Assembly: GCF_051014445.1 (NCBI RefSeq) | Contig: NW_027488367.1 | Span: 23,049,501-23,113,500 of the forward strand | Direction of reading: 5' to 3' | Length of the DNA: 64,000 bases | Source of the DNA: Colletes latitarsis | Lineage: Eukaryota; Arthropoda; Insecta; Hymenoptera; Colletidae | In this document: piece by piece, positions 36,901 to 49,400 of the stretch | How positions within the stretch are numbered: position 1 is the stretch's first letter | Layout of the letters: each line of letters starts with the position of its first letter | Program-made: the position numbers and the translations under genes | The notes under the pieces: model-generated | The model's input: only the letters and a program-made list of their open reading frames with translations | What the model was told of the DNA's origin: nothing | The model's database searches: none

Positions 36901-38930
36901 AACGGATCCTGGGATTTTTCTGGTTTGGTTCACGTAGTAATGTGGTACCACACTGAAACATTCAATTACACCTGGTCTTGATAAATATTTTAGAGGATAA
37001 CGCATGTTAGGTTTGGGTTAGGTCTAGGATTTGCCCTCATCAGGCTCATACTTTCGCATATTTCTCATACTTCATGGCTAGATCCTGGGCTGTTTCTGGA
37101 TTGTACCACGTAGTAAAGTGGTACCACACTGAAACATTCAATGAAACCTGGTTTCGATCAATATTTTAGAGGATAACACAAGTTAAGTCTGGGATAGGTC
37201 TGGGATTTGACCTCATCAGACTCATTCTTTCGCGTTTTTCACATACTTGTTGAACAGATCCTGGGTTTTTTCTGGTTTGGATCACGTAGTAGTGTGGTAC
37301 CACACTGAAAGAGTCCGTTAAACCTGGTTGCGATCAATATTTTAGAGGATAACGCATGTTAGGTCTGGGTTAGGTCTAGTATTTGCCCTCATCAGGCTCA
37401 TTCTTTCGCATATTTCTCAAACTTGATGGCTTGATCCTGGGCTTTTTCTGGATTGGATCACGTAGTAATGTGGTACCACACTGAAACAGTCAAATAAACC
37501 TGGTTTTGATCAATATTTTAGAGAATAATTCATGTTAGGTCTAGGTTAGGTCACGGATTTGCTCCCATCAGGCTTATTCTTTCGCATATTTCTCATACTT
37601 GATGGCTAGATCCTGGGCTTTTTCTGGATTGCATCACGTAGTAATGAAGTACAACACTGAAACAGTCAATTAAACCTGGTTTCGATCAATATTTTAGAGA
37701 ATAATTCATGTTAGGTCTATGTTAGGCCTGGGATTTTCACTCATCGGACTCATACTTTCGCATTCTTCACATACTTGTTGAACGGATCCTGGTTTTTTTC
37801 TGGTTTGGATCACGTAGTAATGTGGGACCACACTGAAACAGTCCATTAAACCTGGTTTCGCTCAATATTTTAGAGGATAACGCATGTTAGGTCTAGGTTA
37901 GGTCTGGGATTTGCTGTCATCAGGCTCATTCTTTCGCATATTTCTCATACTTGATGCCTAGATCCAGGGCTTTTTCTGGATTGCATCACGTAGTAATGAA
38001 GTACAACACTGAAACAGTCAATCAAACCTTGTTTCCATCAATATTTTAGAGGACAACGCATGTTAGGTCTAGGTTAGGCCTGGGATTTGCCCTCATCAGG
38101 GTCATACTGTCGCAGTTTTAACATACCTGTTGAACGGATCCTGGGATTTTTGTGGTTTGGTTCACGTAGTAAGGTGGTACCACACTGAAACATTCAATTA
38201 CACCTGGTCTTGATAAATATTTTAGAGGATAACGCATGTTAGGTTTGGGTTAGGTCTAGGATTTGCCCTCATCAGGCTCATACTTTCGCATATTTCTCAT
38301 ACTTCATGGCTAGATCCTGGGCTGTTTCTGGATTGTACCACGTAGTAAAGTGGTACCACACTGAAACATTCAATGAAACCTGGTTTCGATCAATATTTTA
38401 GAGGATAACACAAGTTAAGTCTGGGATAGGTCTGGGATTTGACCTCATCAGACTCATTCTTTCGCGTTTTTCACATACTTGTTGAACAGATCCTGGGTTT
38501 TTTCTGGTTTGGATCACGTAGTGGTGTGGTACAACACTGAAAGAGTCCATTAAACCTGGTTGCGATCAATATTTTAGAGGATAACGCATGTTAGGTCTGG
38601 GTTAGGTCTAGTATTTGCCCTCATCAGGCTCATTCTTTCGCATATTTCTCAAACTTGATGGCTTGATCCTGGGCTTTTTCTGGATTGGATCACGTAGTAA
38701 TGTGGTACCACACTGAAACAGTCAAATAAACCTGGTTTTGATCAATATTTTAGAGAATAATTCATGTTAGGTCTAGGTTAGGTCACGGATTTGCTCCCAT
38801 CAGGCTTATTCTTTCGCATATTTCTCATACTTGATGGCTAGATCCTGGGCTTTTTCTGGATTGCATCACGTAGTAATGAAGTACAACACTGAAACAGTCA
38901 ATTAAACCTGGTTTCGATCAATATTTTAGA
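33940..38930. repeat. 10-monomer higher-order repeat array (1,760 bp unit)
   Basis: The variant GTCACGGATTTGCTCCC marks one monomer per unit at 34,031, 35,790, 37,550 and 38,782. Spacings are 1,759, 1,760 and 1,232 bp: two 10-monomer units and one 7-monomer unit. The 1,759 value is explained by one missing T in CGCGTTTTCAC near 34.6 kb. A second marker, ATCAAACCTTGTTTCC, falls at 35.03, 36.79 and 38.02 kb with the same 1,760 and 1,232 spacing. Copies are almost identical by eye. Confidence 0.93.
37967..37977. other. Unequal-crossover junction (hybrid monomer)
   Basis: In the full units one monomer reads GATGCCTAGATCCAGGGC then CTAGATTGC with a GTAGTACC end, and a monomer three places later reads GATGGCTAGATCCTGGGC then CTGGATTGC with a GAAGTACAAC end. 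Here the left half is the first parent (ATGCCTAG, CCAGGGC) and the right half the second (CTGGATTGC, GAAGTACAAC). The switch lies within the shared GGGCTTTTTCT, and the unit is 528 bp shorter. Confidence 0.92.
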
Positions 38931-41420
38931 GAATAATTCATGTTAGGTCTAGGTTAGGTCTGGTATTTGCTCTCATCAGGTTCATTCTTTCGCATATTTC
39001 TGATACTTGATGGCTAGATCCTGGGCTTTTTCTGGATTGCATCACGTAGTAATGAAGTACAACACTGAAACAGTCAATTAAACCTGGTTTCCATGAATAT
39101 TCTAGAGGACAACGCATGTTAGGTCTAGGTTAGGCCTGGGATTTTCACTCATCAGACCCATACTTTCGCATTCTTCACATACTTGTTGAACGGATCCTGG
39201 GTTTTTTTCTGGTTTGGATCACGTAGTAATGTGGGACCACACTGAAACAGTCAATTAAACCTGGTTTCCATCAATATTTTAGAGAATAATTCATGTTAGG
39301 TCTAGGTCAGGTCTGGGATTTGCACTCATCAGGCTCATTCTTTCGCATATTTCTCATACTTGTTGGCTAGATCCTGGGCTTTTTCTGGATTGCATCACGT
39401 AGTAATGAAGTACAACACTGAAACAGTCAATTAAACCTGGTTTCCATCAATATCTTAGAGGACAACGCAAGTTAGGTCTGGGATATGTCTGGGATTTGCC
39501 CTCATCAGGCTCATACTTTCGCGTTTTTCACATACTTGTTGAACAGATCCTGGGTTTTTTCTGGTTTGGATCACGTAGTAGTGAGGTACCACACTGAAAC
39601 AGTCCATTAAACCTGGTTTCGATCAATATTTTAGAGGATAACGCATGTAAGGTCTAGGTTAGGTCTAGGATTTGCTCTCATCAGGCTCATTCTTTCGCAT
39701 ATTTCTCATACTTCGTGGCTAGATCCTGGGCTATTTCTGGATTGGATCACGTAGTAAAGTGGTACCACACTGAAACATTCAATGAAACCTGGTCTGGATA
39801 AATATTTTAGAGGATAACGCATCTTAGGTCTGGGTTAGGTCTAAGATTTGCCCTCATCAGGCTCATACTTTCGCGTTTTTCACATACTTGTTGAACAGAT
39901 CCTGGGTTTTTTCTGGTTTGGATCACGTAGTAGTGTGGTACCACACTGAAAGAGTGCATTAAACCTGGTTGCGATCAATATTTTAGAGGATAACGCATGT
40001 TAGCTCTGGGTTAGGTCTAGTATTTGCCCTCATCAGGCTCACAGTTTAGCGTTTTTCACATACTTGTTGAACAGATCCTGGGTTTTTTCTGGTTTGGATC
40101 ACGAAGTAGTGTGGTACCACACTGAAACAGTCCATTAAACCTGGTTTCGATCAATATTTTAGAGGATAACGCATGTAAGGTCTAGGTTAGGTCTAGGATT
40201 TGCCCCCATCAGGCTCATACTTTCGCATATTTCTCATACTTCATGGCTAGATCCAGGGCTATTTCTTGATTGTATCACGTAGTAATGAAGTACAACACTG
40301 AAACATTCAATGGAACCTGGTCTGGATAAATATTTTAGAGGATAACGCATGTTAGGTCAAGGTTAGGTCTAAGATTTGCCCTCATCAGGCTCACAGTTTC
40401 GCGTTTTTCACATACTTTTTGAACAGATCCTGGGTTTTTTCTGGTTTGGATCACGTAGTACTGTGGTACCATACTGAAACAGTCCATTAAACCTGGTTTC
40501 ACTCAATATCTTAGAGGGTAACGCATGTTAGGTCTAGGTTAGGTCTGGGATTTGCTGTCATCAGGCTCATTCTTTCGCATATTTCTCATACTTGATGGCT
40601 AGATCCTGGGCTTTTTCTAGATTGCATCACGTAGTAATGTAGTACCACACTGAAACAGTCAATGAAACCAGGTTTCCATCAATATTTTAGAAGACAACGC
40701 AAGTTAGGTCTAGGTAAGGCCTGAGATTTTCACTGATCAGACTCATACTTTCGCATTCTTCACATACCTGTTGTACGGATCCTCGGTTTTTTCTGGTTTG
40801 GATCACGTAGTAATGTGGTACCACACTGAAACATTCAATTAAACCTGGTCATGATAAATATTTTAGAGGATAACGCATGTTAGGTTTAGGTTAGGTCTAG
40901 GATTTGCACTCATCAGGCTCATCCTTTCGCATATTTCTCATACTTCATGGCTAGATCCTGGGCTGTTTCTGGATTGTTTCACGTAGTAATGTGGTACCAC
41001 ACTGAAATAGTCCATTAAACCTGGTTTCGCTCAATATTTTAGAGGATAACGCAAGTTAGGTCTGGGATAGGTCTGGGATTCGCCCTAATCAGGCTCATAC
41101 ATTCGCGTTTATCACGTACTTGTTGAACTGATCCTGGGGTTTTTCTGGTTTGGATCACGTAGTTATGTGGTACCACACTGAAACAGTCGATTAAACCTCG
41201 TTTCGATCAATATTTTAGAGGATAACGCAAGTTAGGTCTGGGATAGGTCTGGGATTTGACCTCATCAGACTCATACCTTCGCACCCTTCACATACTCGTT
41301 GAACAGATCCTGGGTTATTTTCTGGTTTGGATCACATAGTAATGTGGTACCACACTGAAACAGTCGATTAAACCAGGTTTCGATCAATATTTTTGAGGAT
41401 AACGCATGTTAGGTCTAGGT
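38690..41420. repeat. Dispersed duplication, left copy (~2.7 kb)
   Basis: GGTCTGGTATTTGC (38,962) recurs 4,755 bp downstream (43,717). CCTGGTCATGATAAA (40,844) recurs 4,931 bp downstream (45,775). The change in distance is one monomer. Other shared rarities are GTAGTACTGTGG with CCATACTGAAAC, CACTCAATATYTTAGAGGG, and CATACCTTCGCACCC. Confidence 0.88.
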
Positions 41421-43440
41421 TAGGCCTGGGATTTTCACTCATCAGACTCATACTTTCGCATTCTTCACATACTTGTTGAACGGATCCTGGGTTTTTTCTG
41501 GTTTGGATCACGTAGCAATGTGGGACCACACTGAAACAGTCAATTAAACCTGGATTCGATCAATATTTTAGAGAATAATTCATGTTAGGTCTAGGTTAGG
41601 TCTGGGATTTGCTCTCATCGGGCTCATTCTTTCGCATATTTCTCATACATGTAGAACAGATCCTGGGTTTTTTCTGTTTTGGATCACGTAGTAATGTGGG
41701 ACCACACTGAAACAATCAATTAAACCTGGTCTTGATAAATATTTTAGAGGATAACGCATGTTAGGTCTGGGTTAGGTCTAGGATTTGCCCTCATCAGGCT
41801 CATACTTTCGCATATTGCTCAGACTTCATGGCTAGATCCTGGGCTGTTTCTGGATTGTATCACGTAGTAATGTGGTACCACGCTGAAACAGTCAATTAAA
41901 CCTGATTTCGATCAATATTTTAGAGGATAACGCAAGTTAGGTCTGGGATAGGTCTAGGATTTGCCCTCATCAGGCTCTTACTTTCGCATATTTCTCATAC
42001 TTCATGGCTAGATCCTGGGCTATTTCTGGATTGGATCACGTAGTAAAGTGGTACCACACTGAAACATTCAATGAAACCTGGTCTGGATAAATATTTTAGA
42101 GGATAACGCATGTTAGGTCAAGGTTAGGTCTAAGATTTGCTCTCATCAGGCTCACAGTTTCGAATTTTTCACATACTTTTTGAACAGATCCTGGGTTTTT
42201 TCTGGTTTGGATCACGTAGTAATGTGGTACCACACTGAAACAGTCAATTAAACCTGGTTTCGATCAATATTTTAGAGAATAATTCATGTTAGGTCTAGGT
42301 TAGGTCTGGGATTTGCTCTTATCAGGCTCATTCTTTCGCATATTTCTCATACTTCATGGCTAGATCCTGGGCTATTTCTGGATTGGATCACGTAGTAAAG
42401 TGGTACCACACTGAAACATTCAATGAAACCTGGTCTGGATAAATATTTTAGAGGATAACGCATGTTAGGTCTAGGTTAGGTCTGGGATTTACTCTCATCA
42501 GGCTCATTCTTTCGCATATTACTCATACTTGATGGCTAGATCCTGGGCTTTTTCTGGATTGGATCACGTAGTAATGTGGTACCACACTGAAACATTCAAT
42601 TAAACCTGGTCTTGATGAATATTTTAGCGGATAACGCATGTTAGGTCTGGGTTATGTCTAGGATTTGCCCTCATCAGACTCATACTTTCGCAGTCTTCAC
42701 ATACTTGTTGAACAGATCCTGGGTTATTTTCTGGTTTGGTTCACGTAGTAATGTGGTACCACACTGAAACAGTCCATTAAACCTGGTTTTGATCAATATT
42801 TTAGAGAATAATTCATGTTAGGTCTAGGTTAGGTCAGGGATTTGCTCTCATCAGGCTCATTCTTTCGCATATTTCTCATACTTGATGGTTAGATCCTGGG
42901 CTTTTTCTGGATTGCATCACGTAGTAATGAAGTACAACACTGAAACAGTCAATTAAACCTGGTTTCGATCAATATTTTAGAGAATAATTCATGTTAGGTC
43001 TAGGTTAGGTCTGGGATTTGCTCTCATCAGGCTCATTCTTTCGCATATTTCTCATACTTGATGGCTAGATCCTGGGCTTTTTCTGGATTGCATCACGTAG
43101 TAATGAAGTACAACACTGAAACAGTCAATTAAACCTGGTTTCCATCAATATTTTAGAGGACAACGCATGTTAGGTCTAGGTTAGGCCTGGGATTTGCCCT
43201 CATGAGGGTCATACTGTCGCAGTTTTAACATACTTGTTGAACGGATCCTGTGTTTTTTCTGGTTTGGTTCACGTAGTAATGTGGTACCGCACTGAAACAT
43301 TCAATTAAACCTGGTCTTGATAAATATTTTAGAGGATAACGCATGTTAGGTTTGGGTTAGGTCTAGGATTTGCCCTCATCAGGCTCATACTTTCGCATAT
43401 TTCTCATACTTCATGGCTAGATCCTGGGCTGTTTCTGGAT
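41421..43440. repeat. Mosaic segment between duplicated blocks
   Basis: About eleven to twelve monomers. The class A junction GTAAAGTGG plus ATTCAATGAAACC occurs twice about two monomers apart (near 42.05 and 42.41 kb). From about 42.78 kb the order B, B, C, A with the private TGATGGTTAGATCC and GGTACCGCACTG matches 33.3-34.0 kb (distance 9,506 bp) and, for the second variant, 24.1-24.8 kb. Nothing non-satellite is seen. Confidence 0.82.
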
Positions 43441-46350
43441 TGGATCACGTAGTAATGTGGTACCACACTGAAACAGTCAAATAAACCTGGTTTTGATCAA
43501 TATTTTAGAGAATAATTCATGTTAGGTCTAGGTTAGGTCACGGATTTGCTCCCATCAGGCTCATTCTTTCGCATATTTCTCATACTTGATGGCTAGATCC
43601 TGGGCTTTTTCTGGATTGCATCACGTAGTAATGAAGTACAACACTGAAACAGTCAATTAAACCTGGTTTCGATCAATATTTTAGAGAATAATTCATGTTA
43701 GGTCTAGGTTAGGTCTGGTATTTGCTCTCATCAGGTTCATTCTTTCGCATATTTCTGATACTTGATGGCTAGATCCTGGGCTTTTTCTGGATTGCATCAC
43801 GTAGTAATGAAGTACAACACTGAAACAGTCAATTAAACCTGGTTTCCATCAATATTCTAGAGGACAACGCATGTTAGGTCTAGGTTAGGCCTGGGATTTT
43901 CACTCATCAGACTCATACTTTCGCATTCTTCACATACTTGTTGAACGGATCCTGGGTTTTTTTCTGGTTTGGATCACGTAGTAATGTGGGACCACACTGA
44001 AACAGTCAATTAAACCTGGTTTCCATCAATATTTTAGAGAATAATTCATGTTAGGTCTACGTCAGGTCTGGGATTTGCACTCATCAGGCTCATTCTTTCG
44101 CATATTTCTCATACTTCGTGGCTAGATCCTGGGCTTTTTCTGGATTGCATCACGTAGTAATGAAGTACAACACTGAAACAGTCAATTAAACCTGGTTTCC
44201 ATCAATATCTTAGAGGACAACGCAAGTTAGGTCTGGGATATGTCTGGGATTTGCCCTCATCAGGCTCATACTTTCGCGTTTTTCACATACTTGTTGTACG
44301 GATCCTGGGTTATTTCTGGTTTGGATCACGTAGTAATGTGGGACCACACTGAAACAGTCCATTAAACCTGGTTTCGCTCAATATTTTAGAGGATAACGCA
44401 TGTAAGGTCTAGGTTAGGTCTGGGATTTGCTCTCATCAGGCTCACAGTTTAGCGTTTTTCACATACTTGTTGAACAGATCCTGGGTTTTTTCTGGTTTGG
44501 ATCACGAAGTAGTGTGGTACCACACTGAAACAGTCCATTAAACCTGGTTTCGCTCAATATTTTAGAGGACAACGCATGTAAGGTCTAGGTTAGGTCTAGG
44601 ATTTGCTCTCATCAGGCTCATTCTTTCGCATATTTCTCATTCTTCATGGCTAGATCCTGGGCTATTTCTGGATTGGATCACGTAGTAAAGTGGTACCACA
44701 CTGAAACATTCAATGAAACCTGGTCTGGATAAATATTTTAGAGGATAACGCATCTTAGGTCTGGGTTAGGTCTAAGATTTGCCCTCATCAGGCTCATACT
44801 TTCGCGTTTTTCACATACTTGTTGAACAGATCCTGGGTTTTTTCTGGTTTGGATCACGTAGTAGTGTGGTACCACACTGAAAGAGTCCATTAAACCTGGT
44901 TGCGATCAATATTTTAGAGGATAACGCATGTTAGGTCTGGGTTAGGTCTAGTATTTGCCCTCATCAGGCTCATTCTTTCGCATATTTCTCAAACTTGATG
45001 GCTTGATCCTGGGCTTTTTCTGGATTGCATCACGTAGTAATGTGGTACCACACTGAAACATTCAATTAAACCTGGTCTTGAAAAATATTTTAGAGGATAA
45101 CGCATGTTAGGTCTGGGTTAGGTCTAGGATTTGCCCCCATCAGGCTCATACTTTCGCATATTTCTCATACTTCATGGCTAGATCCTGGGCTATTTCTGGA
45201 TTGGATCACGTAGTAAAGTGGTACCACACTGAAACATTCAATGGAACCTGGTCTGGATAAATATTTTAGAGGATAACGCATGTTAGGTCAAGGTTAGGTC
45301 TAAGATTTGCCCTCATCAGGCTCACAGTTTCGCGTTTTTCACATACTTTTTGAACAGATCCTGGGTTTTTTCTGGTTTGGATCACGTAGTACTGTGGTAC
45401 CATACTGAAACAGTCCATTAAACCTGGTTTCACTCAATATTTTAGAGGGTAACGCATGTTAGGTCTAGGTTAGGTCTGGGATTTGCTGTCATCAGGCTCA
45501 TTCTTTCGCATATTTCTCATACTTGATGGCTAGAGCCTGGGCTTTTTCTAGATTGCATCACGTAGTAATGTAGTACCACACTGAAACAGTCAATGAAACC
45601 AGGTTTCCATCAATATTTTAGAAGACAACGCAAGTTAGGTCTAGGTAAGGCCTGAGATTTTCACTGATCAGACTCATACTTTCGCATTCTTCACATACCT
45701 GTTGTACGGATCCTCGGTTTTTTCTGGTTTGGATCACGTAGTAATGTGGTACCACACTGAAACATTCAATTAAACCTGGTCATGATAAATATTTTAGAGG
45801 ATAACGCATGTTAGGTTTGGGTTAGGTCTAGGATTTGCACTCATCAGGCTCATCCTTTCGCATATTTCTCATACTTCATGGCTAGATCCTGGGCTGTTTC
45901 TGGATTGTATCACGTAGTAATGTGGTACCACACTGAAACAGTCCATTAAACCTGGTTTCGCTCAATATTTTAGAGGATAACGCAAGTTAGGTCTGGGATA
46001 GGTCTGGGATTCGCCCTAATCAGGCTCATACATTCGCGTTTTTCACGTACTTGTTGAACTGATCCTGGTGTTTTTCTGGTTTGGATCACGTAGTTATGTG
46101 GTACCACACTGAAACAGTCGATTAAACCTCGTTTCGATCAATATGTTAGAGGATAACGCAAGTTAGGTCTGGGATAGGTCTGGGATTTGACCTCATCAGA
46201 CTCATACCTTCGCACCCTTCACATACTCGTTGAACAGATCCTGGGTTATTTTCTGGTTTGGATCACATAGTAATGTGGTACCACACTGAAACAGTCGATT
46301 AAACCAGGTTTCGATCAATATTTTTGAGGATAACGCATGTTAGGTCTAGG
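43441..46350. repeat. Dispersed duplication, right copy (~2.9 kb)
   Basis: Partner of 38.69-41.42 kb, carrying one additional monomer around 44.3-44.5 kb (TTGTTGTACGGATCC, GGGTTATTTCTGG and GGGACC). It ends near 46.35 kb, where a class D monomer switches to CTCATTCTTTCGC within the shared CATCAGACTCAT. Confidence 0.87.
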
Positions 46351-46489
46351 TTAGGCCTGGGATTTTCACTCATCAGACTCATTCTTTCGCATATTACTCA
46401 TACTTGATGGCTAGATCCTGGGCTTTTTCTGGATTGGATCACGTAGTAATGTGGTACCACACTGAAACATTCAATTAAACCTGGTCTTG

Positions 46490-49400
46490 ATAAATATTTT
46501 AGAGGATAACACATGTTAGGTCTGGGTTATGTCTAGGATTTGCCCTCATCAGACTCATACTTTCGCAGTCTTCACATACTTGTTGGACAGATCCTGGGTT
46601 ATTTTCTGGTTTGGTTCACGTAGTAATGTGGTACCACACTGAAACATTCAATTAAACCTGGTCTTGATAAATATTTTAGAGGATAACGCATGTTAGGTTT
46701 GGGTTAGGTCTAGGATTTGCCCTCATCAGACTCATAGTTTCGCATTCTTCACATGCTTCTTGAACGGATCCTGGGTTTTTTTCTGGTTTGTATCACGTAG
46801 TAATGTGGGACCACACTGAAACAGTCAATTAAACCCGGTTTCGATAAATATTTTAGAAAATAATTCATGTTAGGTCTAGGTTAGGTCTGGGATTTGCTCT
46901 TATCAGGCTCATTCTTTCGCATATTTCTCATACTTGATGGCTAGATTCTGGGCTTTTTCTGGATTGCATAACGTAGTAATGAAGTACAACACTGAAACAG
47001 TCAATTAAACCTGGTTTCCATCAATATTTTAGAGGACAACGCATATTAGGTCTAGGTTAGGCCTGGGATTTGCCCTCATCAGGATCATACTGTCGCAGTT
47101 TTAACATACTTGTTGAACGGATCCTGGGTTTTTTCTGGTTTGGTTCACGTAGTAATGTGGTACCACACTGAAACATTCAATTAAACCTGGACTTGATAAA
47201 TATTTTAGAGGATAACGCATGTTAGGTTTGGGTTAGGTGTAGGATCTGCCCTCGTCAGGCTCATACTTTCGCATATTTCTCATACTTCATGGCTAGATCC
47301 TGGGCTGTTTCTGGATTGTATCGAGTAGTAATGTGATACCACGCTGAAACAGTCGATTAAACCTGGTTTCGATCAATATTTTAGAGGGTAACGCAAGTTA
47401 AGTCTGGGATAGGTCTGGGATTTGACCTCATCAGACCCATACTTTCGCGTTTTTCACATACTTGTTGAACTGATCCTTGTTTTTTTCTGGTTTGTTTCAC
47501 GTAGTAATGTGGTACCACACTGAAACAGTCCATTAAACTTGGTTGCGATCAATATTTTAGAGGATAGCGCATGTTAGGTCTGGGTTAGGTCTAGGATTTG
47601 CCCTCATCAGGCTCATAGTTTCGCATTCTTCACATGCTTCTTGAACGGATCCTGGGTTTTTTTCTGGTTTGGATCACGTAGTAATGTGGGACCACACTGA
47701 AACAGTCAATTAAACCTGGTTTCGATAAATATTTTAGAAAATAATTCATGTTAGGTCTAGGTTAGGTCTGGGATTTGCTCTTATCAGGCTCATTCTTTCG
47801 CATATTTCTCATACTTGATGGCTAGATTCTGGGCTTTTTCTGGATTGCATAACGTAGTAATGAAGTACAACACTGAAACAGTCAATTAAACCTGGTTTCC
47901 ATCAATATTTTAGAGGACAACGCATATTAGGTCTAGGTTAGGCCTGGGATTTGCCCTCATCAGGATCATACTGTCGCAGTTTTAACATACTTGTTGAACG
48001 GATCCTGGGTTTTTTCTGGTTTGGTTCACGTAGTAATGTGGTACCACACTGAAACATTCAATTAAACCTGGTCTTGATAAATATTTTAGAGGATAACGCA
48101 TGTTAGGTTTGGGTTAGGTCTAGGATCTGCCCTCGTCAGGCTCATACTTTCGCATATTTCTCATACTTCATGGCTAGATCCTGGGCTGTTTCTGGATTGT
48201 ATCAAGTAGTAATGTGATACCACGCTGAAACAGTCGATTAAACCTGGTTTCGATCAATATTTTAGAGGGTAACGCAAGTTAAGTCTGGGATAGGTCTGGG
48301 ATTTGACCTCATCAGACTCATACTTTCGCGTTTTTCACATACTTGTTGAACAGATCCTGGGTTTTTTCTGGTTTGGATCACGTAGTAGTGTGGTACCACA
48401 CTGAAACAGTCCATTAAACTTGGTTGCGATCAATATTTTAGAGGATAGCGCATGTTAGGTCTAGGTTAGGTCAAGGATTTGCCCTCATCAGGCTCATTCT
48501 TTCGCATATTTCTCAAACTTGATGGCTAGATCCTGGGCTTTTCTGGATTGCATCACGTAGTAATGTGGTACCACACTGAAACATTCAATTAAACCAGGTC
48601 TTGATAAATATTTTAGAGGATAACGCATGTTAGGTCTGGGTTATGTCTAGGATTTGCCCTCATCAGACTCATACTTTCGCGTTTTTCACATACTTGTTGA
48701 ACAGATCCTGGGTTTTTTCTGGTTTGGATCACGTAGTAGTGTGGTACCACACTGAAACATTCAATTAAACCTGGTCTTGATAAATATTTTAGAGAATAAC
48801 GCATGTTAGGACTGGGTTAGGTCTAGGATTTGCCCTCATCGGGCTCATACTTTCGCATATTTCTCATACTTCATGGCTAGATCCTGGGCTATTTCTGGAT
48901 TGGATCACGTAGTAAAGTGGTACCACACTGAAACATTCAATGAAACCTGGTCTGGATAAATATTTTAGAGGATAACGCATGTTAGGTCAAGGTTAGGTCT
49001 AAGATTTGCCCTCATCAGGCTCACAGTTTCGCGTTTTTCACGTACTTGTTGAACAGATCCAGGGTTTTTTCTGGTTTGGATCACGTAGTAATGTGGTACC
49101 ACACTGAAACATTAAATTAAACCTGGTCTTGATAAATATTTTAGAGGATAACGCATGTTAGGTCTGGGTTAGGTCTGTGATTTGCCCTCATCAGGGTCAT
49201 ACTTTCGCTGTTTTAACATGCATGTTGACCAGATCGAGGGTTTTTTCTGGTTTGGATCACGTAGTAATGTGGGACCACACTGAAACTGTCAATTAAATCT
49301 GGTTTTGATCAATATTTTAGAGAATAATTCATGTTAGGTCTAAGTTAGGCCTGGGTTTTTCACTCACCAGACTCATACTTTCGCATTCTTCACATACTTG

